This document shows, piece by piece, positions 49,792 to 62,000 of a DNA stretch of 64,000 nt; position 1 is the stretch's first letter; every line of letters begins with the position of its first letter. The stretch comes from Montifringilla adamsi. Lineage: Eukaryota > Chordata > Aves > Passeriformes > Passeridae. The notes under the pieces were generated by a model. It had not been told where the DNA came from and did no database searches. It was given only the letters and a program-made list of their open reading frames with translations. The translations under genes were made by a program, and so were the position numbers. The stretch lies in contig JAGGNK010006335.1 of NCBI GenBank assembly GCA_017590115.1, positions 1 to 64,000 on the forward strand. Direction: 5' to 3'.

Positions 49792-51780
49792 CTCTAATCC
49801 CCAGATGTGCTCTCCTTTAAAGGCCAAAGATTTGCAGCAATGTGTTTCACATCCTCTAGAGATTTTCTTTTTTACTGAGTGGCAAAAGCAGTTGTCAGCA
49901 CTACCTTCCCCTGGGATAGCCATCCAGGTTCCCAGCCCTGTCTCTTTCCTTGTTCCTACATATCATCCAAAAAGTCAGCATTCTGCATTGGTCCCCAGTC
50001 TAATATGTCACTTCTTCCTTCAGATAGAATAGCTATTTTTGATTTTTGCATAATGATCAGCTAATTCAGGAGTTTCAGCTTTACATTATATTTGCTACTA
50101 TCTGACCCCTATCCTGTCTGCTGTTTTTCCTTTGAATTTCTGAAGTACTATAAGTACTTTCATTTGGTCTTACAGTATTGTCCTTTCCCTTTTTATTCAC
50201 CATCTTTTTCTCTATTGCTGTAGCTCCAAAATTTCTTTCTGGGCTGCTAAGTGACCTAGCTTTTCTAATGAATAGGCCCATTTTAGAGACTTTTCTTAAT
50301 CCATTCTGATTCCAGCCACTGATTTTTCTGATGCTCAGCACAAACAAGCACAAAATATTTCATCAGCCTCCCACAATAATCCTAATAATAACAGGCATTC
50401 ATCTTAGCTTTCACTTCATAACACCTACAATATTCTGAGAACCTCTATTATATATTATTCATTGTTCTGTGAAATGACTGGGCACACTTCTTTCACAGGG
50501 AATTGTCTAAAAACCCATTTGTTTTCTATAGCATAACTGTACCTTTTTAACATTCACATTTTCTATCTTCCCTGCATAGAGCCTCTTTCTCTTTTGTTCA
50601 ACTCTTAAACAACCAGTCACATAAACTGCAGAGTATTTCTGCAAGTCCAATAGGAGTATTCTGAATGATTGCTTCATGGAAGAAAAAAGATCCAGAATGT
50701 CTGGTTTATACCTCCTGTCCTTTCCTCTCCAACTGAATTTTGTTAAAATTAAAATTTAAATAATGAGGTGCCTTTTAGAGAGACATGGGGTAGGAAAAGT
50801 GTTTAAAAACACTTCTATTTGGCCTTGATATAAATGCATCAAAAGAAACTATAAAATCACTCTTCCTTATTTTGGTCTGCTAATTATTTCTCCATTCATA
50901 CCTGGATAATCCATTCATTTATTTTAATGTTTAAATGGCACAAATTTTTTTTAATACAAAACTTTTTTTTTTCTGACAAGATACCTAAATATCTAAGCTG
51001 TTTATAATAACTCATTCTTATATAAGTCATTCACAGCTAGCAAGATAGTGCCATAACCAGGAGGCCAGCCTTGCAGTGGGACACCACTGGCCCTGGAACT
51101 ACTCTTTCATGCTCCCCAGTGACTTTCCCTACACAGTTCTTGCCTTCTTATTGCTCTCCAGACCAACATTCCCACATTTAACTCTTTTCCCTTTGCACCT
51201 TTTTTTCTCCTGCAAATTATTTCATACTTATAATGATTGTGTTTGAGGTGGGTGGTCGTTTCCTTTAAACCTTTATCAGACAAGATGGTGAGAAGAACAC
51301 TTTTGTGTATCCCAGCAGAGACACTGCCTGAATTTTTTACACAGACATGACCAGCACACCATGACGTTGTCAGAAACAGTAATTTAAATTCTGGGGGAAT
51401 TTACCAGAAAAATTTAGGACCTCAGGCAGCAGAAGAATAAGGTATTTATATCCTAAACTTGAGCTACATGCTATCAAGGTATCATTTCAGTTGTGAGTTT
51501 TGTCCCACCCTTTTTGCATAACTGGCCATTAAGCTTCAGGAGCTCAAGGTGTTAAATTCTCTCATGTTCATACGACGTTGACACAAGGTAGAAACTTGGT
51601 TACCTGAAAGTCAGCAGAAATCTGCAAGAAAGTTTGTTTTTCCCTTCATTAACACTGTTTTAGAAAGACAAGTCAAGGCAAGAAGAAAGAAAATTCAGAC
51701 TATTTTTCTTAGAGGGTATTGCAAATTACCTCTTATCTCAATTTCTGCTACAGAGACCTGGCAGTGTCCTAATGCATTTA

Positions 51781-51802
51781 GAAAAGAAAAGAAAAGAAAA
51801 GA
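51781..51802 (+). repeat. (GAAAA)4 array
   Basis: Four GAAAA units plus a partial unit; short purine-only tract. Confidence 0.85.
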
Positions 51803-52879
51803 ATATCAAGGCATCTGTCTAATTAAGAGTGATCTCTTACATTGCAGGAGGGCTACTATCCCAGCCAGTTTGCTAAAGACAGGATTGGGAGTGCAGCTCT
51901 GTGTTTGTTTACCCGATGAACATCTGCACAGAAATCTGATAACGTGGGTTGCCAGGAATTCTTACTGAAAGGGAGCTGAAATATTTAGCAGTTTGATCAG
52001 TCTGTTTCTCTGCCCCAAGGAGTATATGGAAGGGTGTCAGTTCTTGTTATTTCAGGCACAGTACTTTTATATCCTTGTCTAGGTGCTGATTTGGCAGCTC
52101 AGATAAACTTATACGTACCTTAAATGGGACCCAGAGAATCTTCTTGTTTACTGATGTTAGAGAGTAAAGGCAAGTAGTTTAGGCAAAAATGCTCTTCCAC
52201 AAGACCCACTGGCAATGTTGCCACAGAATTTAATCAAAAGAAAAACAAAAACTCTCTTTGGACATTTATATTTCTGTGTGCCCTTACATTATCTAGATCA
52301 ATGGTGATTATTTGTGATTAAGATCACTGAGAAGGGTCTTCATACACCAAAAGGCCATTTGCTTATTCAAGTACCTATGTATTTTTTTGTAGATTAATGC
52401 AGAAAAAATACCACTTGTAGCTTCTTTGTTTTACTCAGAACCAAACAGGAATAATTTGGACCTTTTCAGACAAATTTCATGCATGTATCTACATGTATGT
52501 GTGTGCATCTGCTCTGAAATTTTGACTAGCAAGTCACTGTACCTAAATATATCTCAGAAATGAACCTGTAAGGTTATAGGTAGTATTCAATGTATTACCA
52601 CAAGAGTCAGGCAAGAAAGTAGATCATATTACCAGAAGTGCTGGGTGTGGGCCTGGATCTACCCTGCTATCAGCACATGGGTCCTGGGCCACTCAAAATG
52701 ACTCAAGACTGTGGAAAAAGGTATTCTTGGGCTGAGAAAACACCAAGCTAGCAATCCTAGGAATCAAGTAATTCAGAATGAGGCTTATTTTACATACCAG
52801 TGATGTGGATTCCCTGCAATGTCCTGGCTATGGCTATTACTCTCTGCTGGCAGTTTCCTTGTTCTTGTAATCTGAAATT

Positions 52880-52965
52880 TTCCTTCCTTCCTTCCTTCCT
52901 TCCTTCCTTCCTTCCTTCCTTCCTTCCTCCCTTCCTTCCTCCCTTCCTCCCTTCCTCCCTCCCTC
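52880..52965 (+). repeat. (TTCC)n polypyrimidine array
   Basis: Eighty-six bases of pure C/T in TTCC units, passing into TCCC units on the right. Long homopyrimidine mirror repeats can form triplex (H-DNA). Frames read through it on either strand are translation artefacts. Confidence 0.95.
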
Positions 52966-54002
52966 AAAATATGCATCTCTGATCCAAAAAACTGCATAGT
53001 TTGAAACTTTTAATTCAAAATGAGTCATTTCAATGTGTAGGAACAATGCCTGCTGATATAGCATCAGGGTTAAAAGTGATCAAGTGCTCACTAAACATCA
53101 TTTTGCTCAAGACCAGTGCAAACACTTGAAAATGCTCTATGTTTCTGAGTAGAATAAGGTTTATGCCTTCTTAAGAGGTTATGTTAAAGAAGGTGAAATT
53201 GTTTTAGATGGATAGCTTGGTATAGCTAAGATATAGCTCCTCTCTTCATTCTTCCACGTCTGGACACATGTGGCCGCACTAGGTCTGTCTCACGGCTGTT
53301 CATTTGCTCTGATGTAGTAAGAACCTCCTTTTGTTCAAAACAATTCATACTGTTAAACAAACCACTGCATCAGGTGCTACAGGAGGTGATCTCACAGAGC
53401 AGAGATAACAAGATGGTTTAGTGTGGAAAGCAATCCCTTCCCTTTCAGTGCTACAGAAAAATGTGCACACAGAGGCAAAGATCTGCAGCTTACTTAAGAC
53501 TTCCATCTACAGGCTTTAATGATGTTGGACTGTTATTGTTCTCTTTAACCAAAAACCCCTCACCTGGGATCGTGGCCATTTCCCACCTCTGCTGTAGAAG
53601 CACATCCTTCTTTGGCTCCCCAATGCCAATTACAATCTTGCAGTTTTGTGGACAGATCAACAACAGTCAGGAATTACAAGTCTCTTAACCGCCTGCAAGA
53701 GCAGTCTCCAGACCCTTGTTTTTTCTTTAAATGCACAAACATGAAAGCTAATGGAGAGATGGTGGTGAGATTGCTGTGTTGTTTGCAGCTTAGTATTGTA
53801 TCTGAAAATGTCTTTTGCCTTTTATGTACCTTTTTATAAATCAGTGTAAGTACTCTCTAGTGAGGAATGTATGTGTACTATCACAAAATACAGATATTGT
53901 CAGAAGAAAGAGCAATGGAGTAAAATAGTTGCATTTTTCTGTTTTATGGATCTTTCCTTGTCTATCTTGAGGTAATTTCTTTAGAATCTGAAACACCAAA
54001 GT

Positions 54003-54050
54003 ATAAATAAAAAATAAAAAAAGAAAAAAAGAAAAATAAAAAAGGAAGAA
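54003..54050 (+). repeat. A-rich low-complexity tract
   Basis: About 48 bases with runs of A broken by single T or G residues. Confidence 0.75.
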
Positions 54051-56311
54051 GAAACATGTAAAATTATTTCTTAGAAATCATCACCCAAATACAGATGACT
54101 TGCAGAAAAATTCCTCTCTTTTGTCTTTCAGGAAAAGGAAGGTAGTAAGTACACCATGCCTTTTTGCTTCCTTATAGTATGGAAAAATCTATGATCAAAA
54201 GCAGTCAAAAATCTGGTTAAACAGTGGAGAAAATATGGCCAGGAACAGGTTACTATATTTGCAAAGATTGCTTGAAGACCTTTCTTACCCTCCATACTCC
54301 TAAACAGAATAGAGAAAGACATCTGCTTCAAATGCTGCACCACAGGTACCTGAATACTCAAGATCTCACCTGAGACTTGTTCTGCACACTGTATTTGTAT
54401 ATTCTTACTGAATCGTAGCAAGAGTTTCCCATATTTGAATAAGAACACAACTTCTCAGAATATTCTGTGAACACTTCTGCTACTTGTGAAATATAAACTA
54501 TTGTTAATACCAAAAAATTTGTATCAATTTAATCTTATTCATCACACATACATGTAGGTAACAGACATGTCACATTTCTGGACAGCTTTAGAAACTAGGA
54601 ATTCAAACTCTGAGATCAGAGTTTTCTAGCAAGAGAGGCAAGAAGATCCTTGCACTGTTCCTCACTGGCTTAAGCACGTGAAATCTGCAGGAGTGGATAT
54701 GTCTCCATCTCTGGATGAATGGTGCAAAAGACCACCATCACACCACAGCACTGAGCAGTAAGTATTCCTGATGATCCCTTCCACTATTTCACACATCCCC
54801 AGTCCTCTCCCCATGGTGCTAGTCTGTGTATATCCTCTGTTCTGTTTTTGCACCAGCTCTGGGTCCAGCCCAACGTTTAGCATTATGACTTGATGAGGTA
54901 AGTAGGAGTAAAAAAGCATCAGACAAATTTATCTCCAGAAAGCACAAAAATCTTCACCTGTTCGGAGAGATATCAGGAAAATGCACGTAATTGTGCAGGA
55001 TTTCAACACAGACTAAACATTTCTCCTGTCCCTCATGTGCAAAATCTCTAAAACAAGTCTCATTGTCTCTTTTCTAATGAATCAAAGCTGTTGGGAAACT
55101 GAGAAAGATCATGCTGACAGCTGTAAATGTAAACTCCTACATGCTTTGAACAGACAAGGAAATCTTCCAGGTTCCACACTGGTTGGAAAATGCAGTGTCC
55201 CTAAATCGCATAAATCACTCAAGAACAATTAGGTCCATGGTAGACACAAGTTATGTGAAACTTCTAAAATAGGTGGAGTCCAGTTGCTCCCAGTGATAAT
55301 GAATATAATTATATTGACTTCAAAGATTTACACTAGCTGAGCATTTTGCTCTACGCTAATCTTGGTTACTAATTTTTGAAGTTAGGTAAAGCAATAAAAA
55401 AAATCAATAAATTTTAAAAAAACTCATCACAAACTTTCTAAGTTTAAAACAAAATGCTCGTGATCACGGAAAAACTAATCCTAGGCACAGTGTGTAGGTT
55501 ACCTGGGTTCCACATCAGCCCAACAAATCTGTTTCCAACTCAACTTGAATAGGGATCACTGAAACTTCTATCATTGGGTAATTTACCAAAACATTTTTAT
55601 ATAATTATAGTTTCCAGCTATTTTATTCTATTCAAGTCAGATACTTTCCCTCTTTCAGATTATCCATCTTGTTTAGAGTAGTGGCATAGTGACAGTGGAT
55701 GGGAATGACTGGAGGGGAGGTGGTACCACCTAGAAGAGAAAATACTGATCAGTGAACCCTGCCTTTCTCTGGGGGGTTGGTGCTGACCTATATGTGTCAG
55801 AAACACCACTGAGACCCACAAAGCCATTAGGATGTTAGTGCATTATTAGAAATTAAAATATTCCATCTTGCTATTTCATCTTGATTCTGACTTCAATTTT
55901 AAATTACTTTGTCTCTTGTGCCCTGTTAAATTGATTTGTTATGCTAAATTTGTGCCAAATAAATAATGAGCTTCCTAATTAGCTTATGTTGAAGCAAGGC
56001 AAGGATGAAATTATATCCAACTGTCTTAGTGTCTGGGGCCCTATGAAAAAAACACACTGAAGATAGTAGAAACTGTGCAACTCCTCAAGACATTAGTTGC
56101 TAGCATGTTGATTCCCAGTGCTTTGATGCTGCAGGGAAGTAGCTGCTTTGAATGCTTCTAAGAACACAGAGCTTAGCTCTAATCACAGCAGTCTCACAGA
56201 TAGCTACAACCTACAGACAAAAATCCCAGCAAGTAATAGAAGAAAAATGTTCATTCACACAAGTCTCCTGAACAAATACCTGACACAACTTTCTGAATTA
56301 ACAATTATTAC

Positions 56312-56330
56312 TTTATTTTATTTTATTTTA
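56312..56330 (+). repeat. (TTTTA)n short array
   Basis: Nearly four TTTTA units; a short pentanucleotide run. Confidence 0.8.
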
Positions 56331-57474
56331 CCCTAAATAATCTACAGCCTAAGTAAACAGGTATAAATAATCTAAGAACTCCAGCACGTTTTCAAGGTTT
56401 TAAAGGGATCTGAGCTCCTATCCCATTTTTGTTATAAGGTCTCAGCCTTGTACAGCAGATAAATGCAATGGAAAATTTTGACTAAAAAGATCAAGAGGGA
56501 ATCTTTGCCTCTGCTTAAAACAATGGCAACACCTTTGTTAGCCACAATCTAACATGGATCTACGATCAACAATAAACAATCTATGGATCTTCTAAGCTGA
56601 AGATCCACATATCCCCTGAGACAGGAAAGAATCAAAACTAATGCTCTGGTATGTCTGTTTGCTGTCCTACACAAAACCATGCCTGGGACACTGGCAGTTA
56701 CTGTTGCTATCACAAGGATTACTAGAATTACAGTATTTTACTATTACTATTACTTTCAAAATTGCTAATATTAGTGTTGTTCTTGACTTTCTGAATAATT
56801 ACTACTCTGTCCAGATAATTTTTGATATGTTTACACGGCAATATTTCTGACCAGATGTACATACATCTTCTGCTGCTCTTTTCAAACATTGTATTTAATG
56901 GGAAATCCAAGAACAACATAAATTTTTGTCAGGACTTACATCCTAAAAATAGTGCAGATGAAGCAGAATAAGCAACTTTAATAGCTAACCAGGGAACAAC
57001 TAATCTATCAGCTATGACAAGTATTTTCTTTCTGCATGGGAGAAGCCTCATGGAAATACATTATGAAATGTAATTAGACACATGCATTAAATCTTTTGTC
57101 AAGGAAGAAAAATACTTATTTAGCTGCTAGAGTTCACCATTAGGTGGATAACCATATGGCATTGTTAGCTGAAGACTGAATCATGGAAAGGGAAGCTGTT
57201 CACCAGATTTAGCTAGAAGCTAGTAATGTCTAACCAGCAGAAAGAGAAATTCATATTTAAAGAGTATCTCTGTTTGCACCAGATGAAAATAAAAGAGAAG
57301 CATAAGTTTTTTACCTAGATAGCAAATATTTTAGAATAAGCTTATAAATCTATGATGCAAGATTTGCCTTAAAAGCCCAGGACAAAAGTCCACCTAGTTC
57401 AGTGGAACTAGACTCCAACATAAGCTAGAAAGAGGCACTGAAGCAAAGAGTGAAAGAATGAAGGCATGAGGTTT

Positions 57475-57580
57475 ACACCGAATATAGGAAAATCTTCTTC
57501 ATTGAAAGGTATACTAAGAATTGGAGTAAGCTGCTCAAGGAAGTGGTTGACTTACCTGTGGCATCAATTTTCCTAACGGA
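57475..57580 (+). mobile_element. CR1 LINE relic upstream of the solo LTR
   Basis: GGAAAATCTTCTTCATTGAAAGG, given partly, with AATTGGAGTAAGCTGCTCAAGG and AAGTGGTTGACTTACCTG parallels the CR1 ORF2 end that elsewhere reads as FFT...VT..WN(R)L. The match is in sense orientation and strongly diverged. Confidence 0.55.
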
Positions 57581-57687
57581 TGCTGACAATTATTGTTGTT
57601 GTTATTATTAGTATTAACATTCCTGACAACAATATGTCTAGATGGTCAAATTAGTTTTCTCAAAAAAGAAAAAAAAAAAAAAAAAGG

Positions 57688-59049
57688 TATCATGGTTTGA
57701 CCAGGAAGTGAGGTTCTGGGAAAGTTATGGTCAAACTAATCAGTGGCCAGATTTGAAATTAGCACCTGGTGTGGCCACTGGGGACCTGGATACGCCTCTG
57801 AGAACACACAGGGGTTAAAAGCAGAGCATTCCCAGAGAGACTTCCTCTTTGGAGTCCGGCCCTGGTGAGTGACCTTCTCCCCTGCCCAGCTGCGTCTGGG
57901 TCGGGGAGGGGGAGGCCGTGCGGCCTGAGGGAAGGGAGGCCGGAGCCCTGCAAGGTGCAGGGGTGGAGGAGACCTGGGATGGTTTGAACAGCCCCCCCGC
58001 GAGAGAAATTATAGAGAGACTGTGCAGGCTGGAAATTTGATATCTCGTGCCGGCGCCACGGCCAAGAAGAGAAGCGGGGGGGCAAGGGGCCCAGCTGCCA
58101 GCAGACTGGGCTGAGCTTTTAACTTTTTTTGAACCTTTAGAAGCTGTAAAAAACACTGATCCTCCCCAGCTGAAAATTGAGAAGGGACGGAGGATGAAAA
58201 AAACTAAGAAAGTTTGAGTAGGTAAAAGAATATCAGCAGATAAGAGCACCCGAGATAGAAGAGATGATTGGAGTGGCTTTGGCTGAACTTTTCTCTTACA
58301 TAGCCACGGGTGAAGCCAATTTCTTCCTTTAATACAGAGACTGCACCTTGGGGGAGGCGGCTGGCCAGAAGCCAAGAATGATAAGGCTGCAAAAAGAAGT
58401 AAAAGGAACAAAAACTGAGAAGAGAGGGTGTAGTAGAACCCTCTGCCTTCAGCGAAGAATTTCTGTTCCTGAGCCCCAGGCCCCAGGGGAGTGAATATAA
58501 GAAAGACAGATGTCCCAAAGAGTGAGAGAAAGCCATCTTCTTAGAACTGAGTGATGCATTCTTAAAAAGAACCTAAGGAGTAGTTTAGATCCATGGACAG
58601 TAGTGAGAGCACTGGACATAGAAAGAAGATGGCAACCACGGCAGATTTCTCTTCGAGCGGCTGCCATGTGTGACATGGAAGCACAGAAAATTCTACTGTG
58701 TTTCCTGGGGTGGCCCATGGTGCAAGAAGAAGACTCCTTTCTCCTGATAAACTGGGGAGAGCTTGTGTGAAAGAAAGTACTGGACTGAGAATTGAATGCT
58801 AGAGGAGATGTGAGTGTTAGAGAAGTGAAGAGGAGTGTTTTGAAAGTGTTCCATTGTAGATTGTTGTGTGTGTTTTCTTTCTTCTTTTCCTTTTTTGTGT
58901 CTATGTAAATTAATAAAGTGTGGTTTTTTCCCTCCATTCCCAAGTCAGAGCCTGCTTTGTTCTGTTCCCGAGTCACATCTCACAGTAACCATTTTAGAAA
59001 TACACCTTTCATAGAAGCACTAGCACTGTGCCAGAGTCAATCCATGACA
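57688..59049 (+). mobile_element. Solo LTR, 1362 bp, with AAAGG target-site duplication
   Basis: The element begins TATCATGGTTTGACC (the expected TG is mutated to TA) and ends GTCAATCCATGACA. It is flanked by AAAGG at 57683-57687 and 59050-59054. The 5-bp duplication fits an ERVL-type (class III) retrovirus-like element. A polyadenylation signal AATAAA lies at 58912-58917, about 130 bases before the end, as expected for an R/U5 region, which sets the plus orientation. The part around 57840-58100 is GC-rich. No gag, pol or env frame is present, so it is a solo LTR left by recombination. Open frames of 198 and 175 codons on the opposite strand are not recognisable proteins. The long inverted ends (13 of 14 bases, allowing for the mutated base) are unusual for an LTR. 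Confidence 0.8.
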
Positions 59050-59054
59050 AAAGG

Positions 59055-62000
59055 ATAAAAGCAGTGGGAGAAAACAGGCATTCTCATAAAAACATACATC
59101 ACAACAAATATTCAACCTGTGATCTTGAGAGATTAAATCATTCCAGGAATAATATCACTCAAACCTCGAGTTTAGTTAAGAAAAATTAACTACAAAGCTA
59201 TATAAAATAATTTATTTTAACACATATCCATATATTTGCTGTAATGCTAATATATAATATGAAATAAAATTGTTATAATTTACAAGTGGGTATGATCTAA
59301 GCAGTTTTGCTGTTACAGCCCAACCTGATATAGAAGGAATCCACTTCTTTCAAGGAATTTGGTCACAGTAAAGTCATGTTTTTTACTTTAATTGGTTGCG
59401 GTTTTTTTCTTTCAGGACACAATTTGGAGAATATTTGGACAATTTGGGGAAGGGCCAAAATAGAGGAATTCAGGAACAGTAACTGAGATTGAAGAACTGG
59501 GTTTACAGAAATTAGAATTGTAATAAGATCAGCAGCAAAGATTCAGTTGGGTCCCTCAATGTGCTGAGCTGCTTGGCTGATAGACGAGTTCTGTGTAAGG
59601 AGATGGATGATTGTAGGTGTAGCAGGGAGGTTTCTTCATTTATACTCTGAAACACTGCCTTGAATAGTTGCATTTCAGCTCTGGTATCTACTTCAGAGTT
59701 CCTGTGTAACACGAGACAAGTTGCCTCGATACTTTACAAATCTCTAAGTGTATGACACATTTTTTCAAGTGCCACTGAGCATGGGGGAATGCAGAACAGC
59801 AGAGCTCTCAGGGCTGCAGCTGAAGACAATGAGAACAGGTCTTTGACACCTTCCTGTGGCATATGACAGCGAACCACTTTGTAGCAACAAAAATTGTATC
59901 ATAAGTGTTTTTCTAGTTGCTGTTAAAAGCATCCTCCCATCAGTGAAACAGATTCAAATACTCCTTTTAATTCACAGAAATACAGGAAGTTTTACATTTA
60001 AAGCACCTAGAAAGAGTGACACATTGACAGACACCTTTAAAAAGCCTGTGAAGAAATTAATTATTCTGTCTTCACAGTAGAGTTTGAACTGTGTACAATT
60101 AAGAAGATAAAATAAATGTCAAATAACTGCTCATGTAACCAAGCACCAACTGATCATAGGTCACTTTGAAGAAAAACAAATGCACATGTAATTACAGTAT
60201 CAGAAGATATAAAGTGGCAGCTGAAATGAGATTGGAGACATAATTCTGACACTGTGCTGTTTAAGTGTTTGGCCTTGGAACCCCCTAATCATGTTCTTTT
60301 ATCACCAAGGGTGAAGTGAATTCATTTTTTAAATCAACAGAAAGCCACTATTTAAAATAAGGCTACTGCTTGTCATTGATTAGACATAAAAGTACCTTAC
60401 TCAGGACATATTCATGAAGCTCTTCAGCTACCTCACAGATAATCTGAAAACACTTCATAATGACACCAGGGTGATCAAACACCTCACCCAAGCTCAGAGG
60501 CCAGATTGGCTAAGAAATTTTGTAAATGTTCCTCTTGGTCTGTGGAGCTATTTCTGTGAATTTTGTGAATAAATGGAGACTTCTGCCTGTACCAGGATGC
60601 TCTCAGAACCACTGTGTCTCATGTACAGGGCTGTATTTTTAAATAAAATATTAGCAACCTGGCAAGCTACTGGCTACATTGTGTAAAAAGTTTAATTTGT
60701 CTGTTTCTGGGATACAGTAAGACATATTAGCATGTATGAAAGATATTTGGCTCTCTTTTTAAATCTCTGTGTTCCTTTGTCTCCCTCTTCCAACTAGTTT
60801 GGAAGCACCAAGAAATGTTTTCAGAAGTGAAATGCTCCATTTGAATATGCCATGCACAAGGCAAGACTGTTGATATTTCACTCTATCCCAGGTCAACCCC
60901 CATCTCCAGGCAGGAAAAGAGAAACTTTTTTAGAAACTTTCAGAGTTGATACTGAGCGAGCTGACACCAGTGCATGCCCAGATACCACCTGTGACAGTCC
61001 TTGCTGCATGAGCAGACTTTGCACAGGCTGTTCTTCAGCCAGTTCAGTGTCACCATTGCTCCCACTCTCAGCTGACAAAAGATGGTGCCCTCTCACCTGG
61101 GAGGGCTCAGAACCTCTGGAGAGAAGGACGCTGGTTTGGAGAGACTGTGGTCAGGCAAGGGTTCTGTTTTCTGGCTGTTTATATGAACAGCAGGGGTCCT
61201 CATTAATACTGAAGCCCAGATGTATAACTGTAACAGAAGAATGGCTGCAGAATTTAACCCGACTCTTCCACTCCTCCTCATTTCCTATTAAATTACTTCC
61301 ATTCATTGAGAAAGCTATTGGCTTTTCCTCCTCCAACACAAAATCTACAGAACTTATTCATTAAAAAGGTTGGGGCAGGGGGGCAGACAGAGAAGCACGT
61401 CCTCTAGAACAGGATCCTTGTAATTTTTTCATGAATGATGTCAGTTTTGTGTCTGCGGTCACACTGTCGTGTCAGGAGAGCCATGATGTCTGAAGAAATC
61501 AGTATCAGCTTAAGGTGAAAAAAATGAAGACTCAGACCTAAGGGCCATTGCACAAACACTCACAGCCAGCTGCAGAGGAAAACAAATTTACTGAGATCTT
61601 GGCAAGAGAAAATGTTCACTCAGAAAATCAGATCTTCCAAATAAGGTGGTAGCTTGTTTTCTGGATGGTGAGAGCTATCTCTGCAGTGACAACCCTTGCA
61701 GAAGCGTCTTGAGCTGGGTCGAGAGAGATCACTCACACCTCTGCCCTTCTTAGTCCCTGTAGCCCAGCTGGCTACACTCCTATGGGACCACTCAAGCACA
61801 AGCATAATCCATCACTACATATTTTATAAATCAAACACAAAATTTCTTCAATAGCTTAATCATGTACAAAAGGCTGCACTGCATTACTTCTTCTGCATGA
61901 ATGGCTTTAAATGCCTGCTTACAAGGGATTTAGCTGTGTACTTATTTTATCAGTTCTGCAACCAGGACCACCTTTGGAAGGAAAGGTTAAATTGTCCCAC

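Larger units (their letters stand above)
49437..57474. other. No gene seen
   Basis: Eight kilobases containing only the short tandem repeats listed separately. Frames of up to 106 codons (54128-54448) look like chance. Confidence 0.55.

Noticed and set aside
52785..53064. Frames rich in EGRK or FLPS repeats
   Set aside because: They are read-throughs of the TTCC array.
57815..58976. Minus-strand frames of 198, 175 and 110 codons
   Set aside because: They lie antisense inside the solo LTR and overlap one another in different frames; none resembles a known protein.
60852..61364. 170-codon frame as a gene
   Set aside because: It has an ATG but no domain, signal or family resemblance. A frame of this length is expected by chance in a window of this size.
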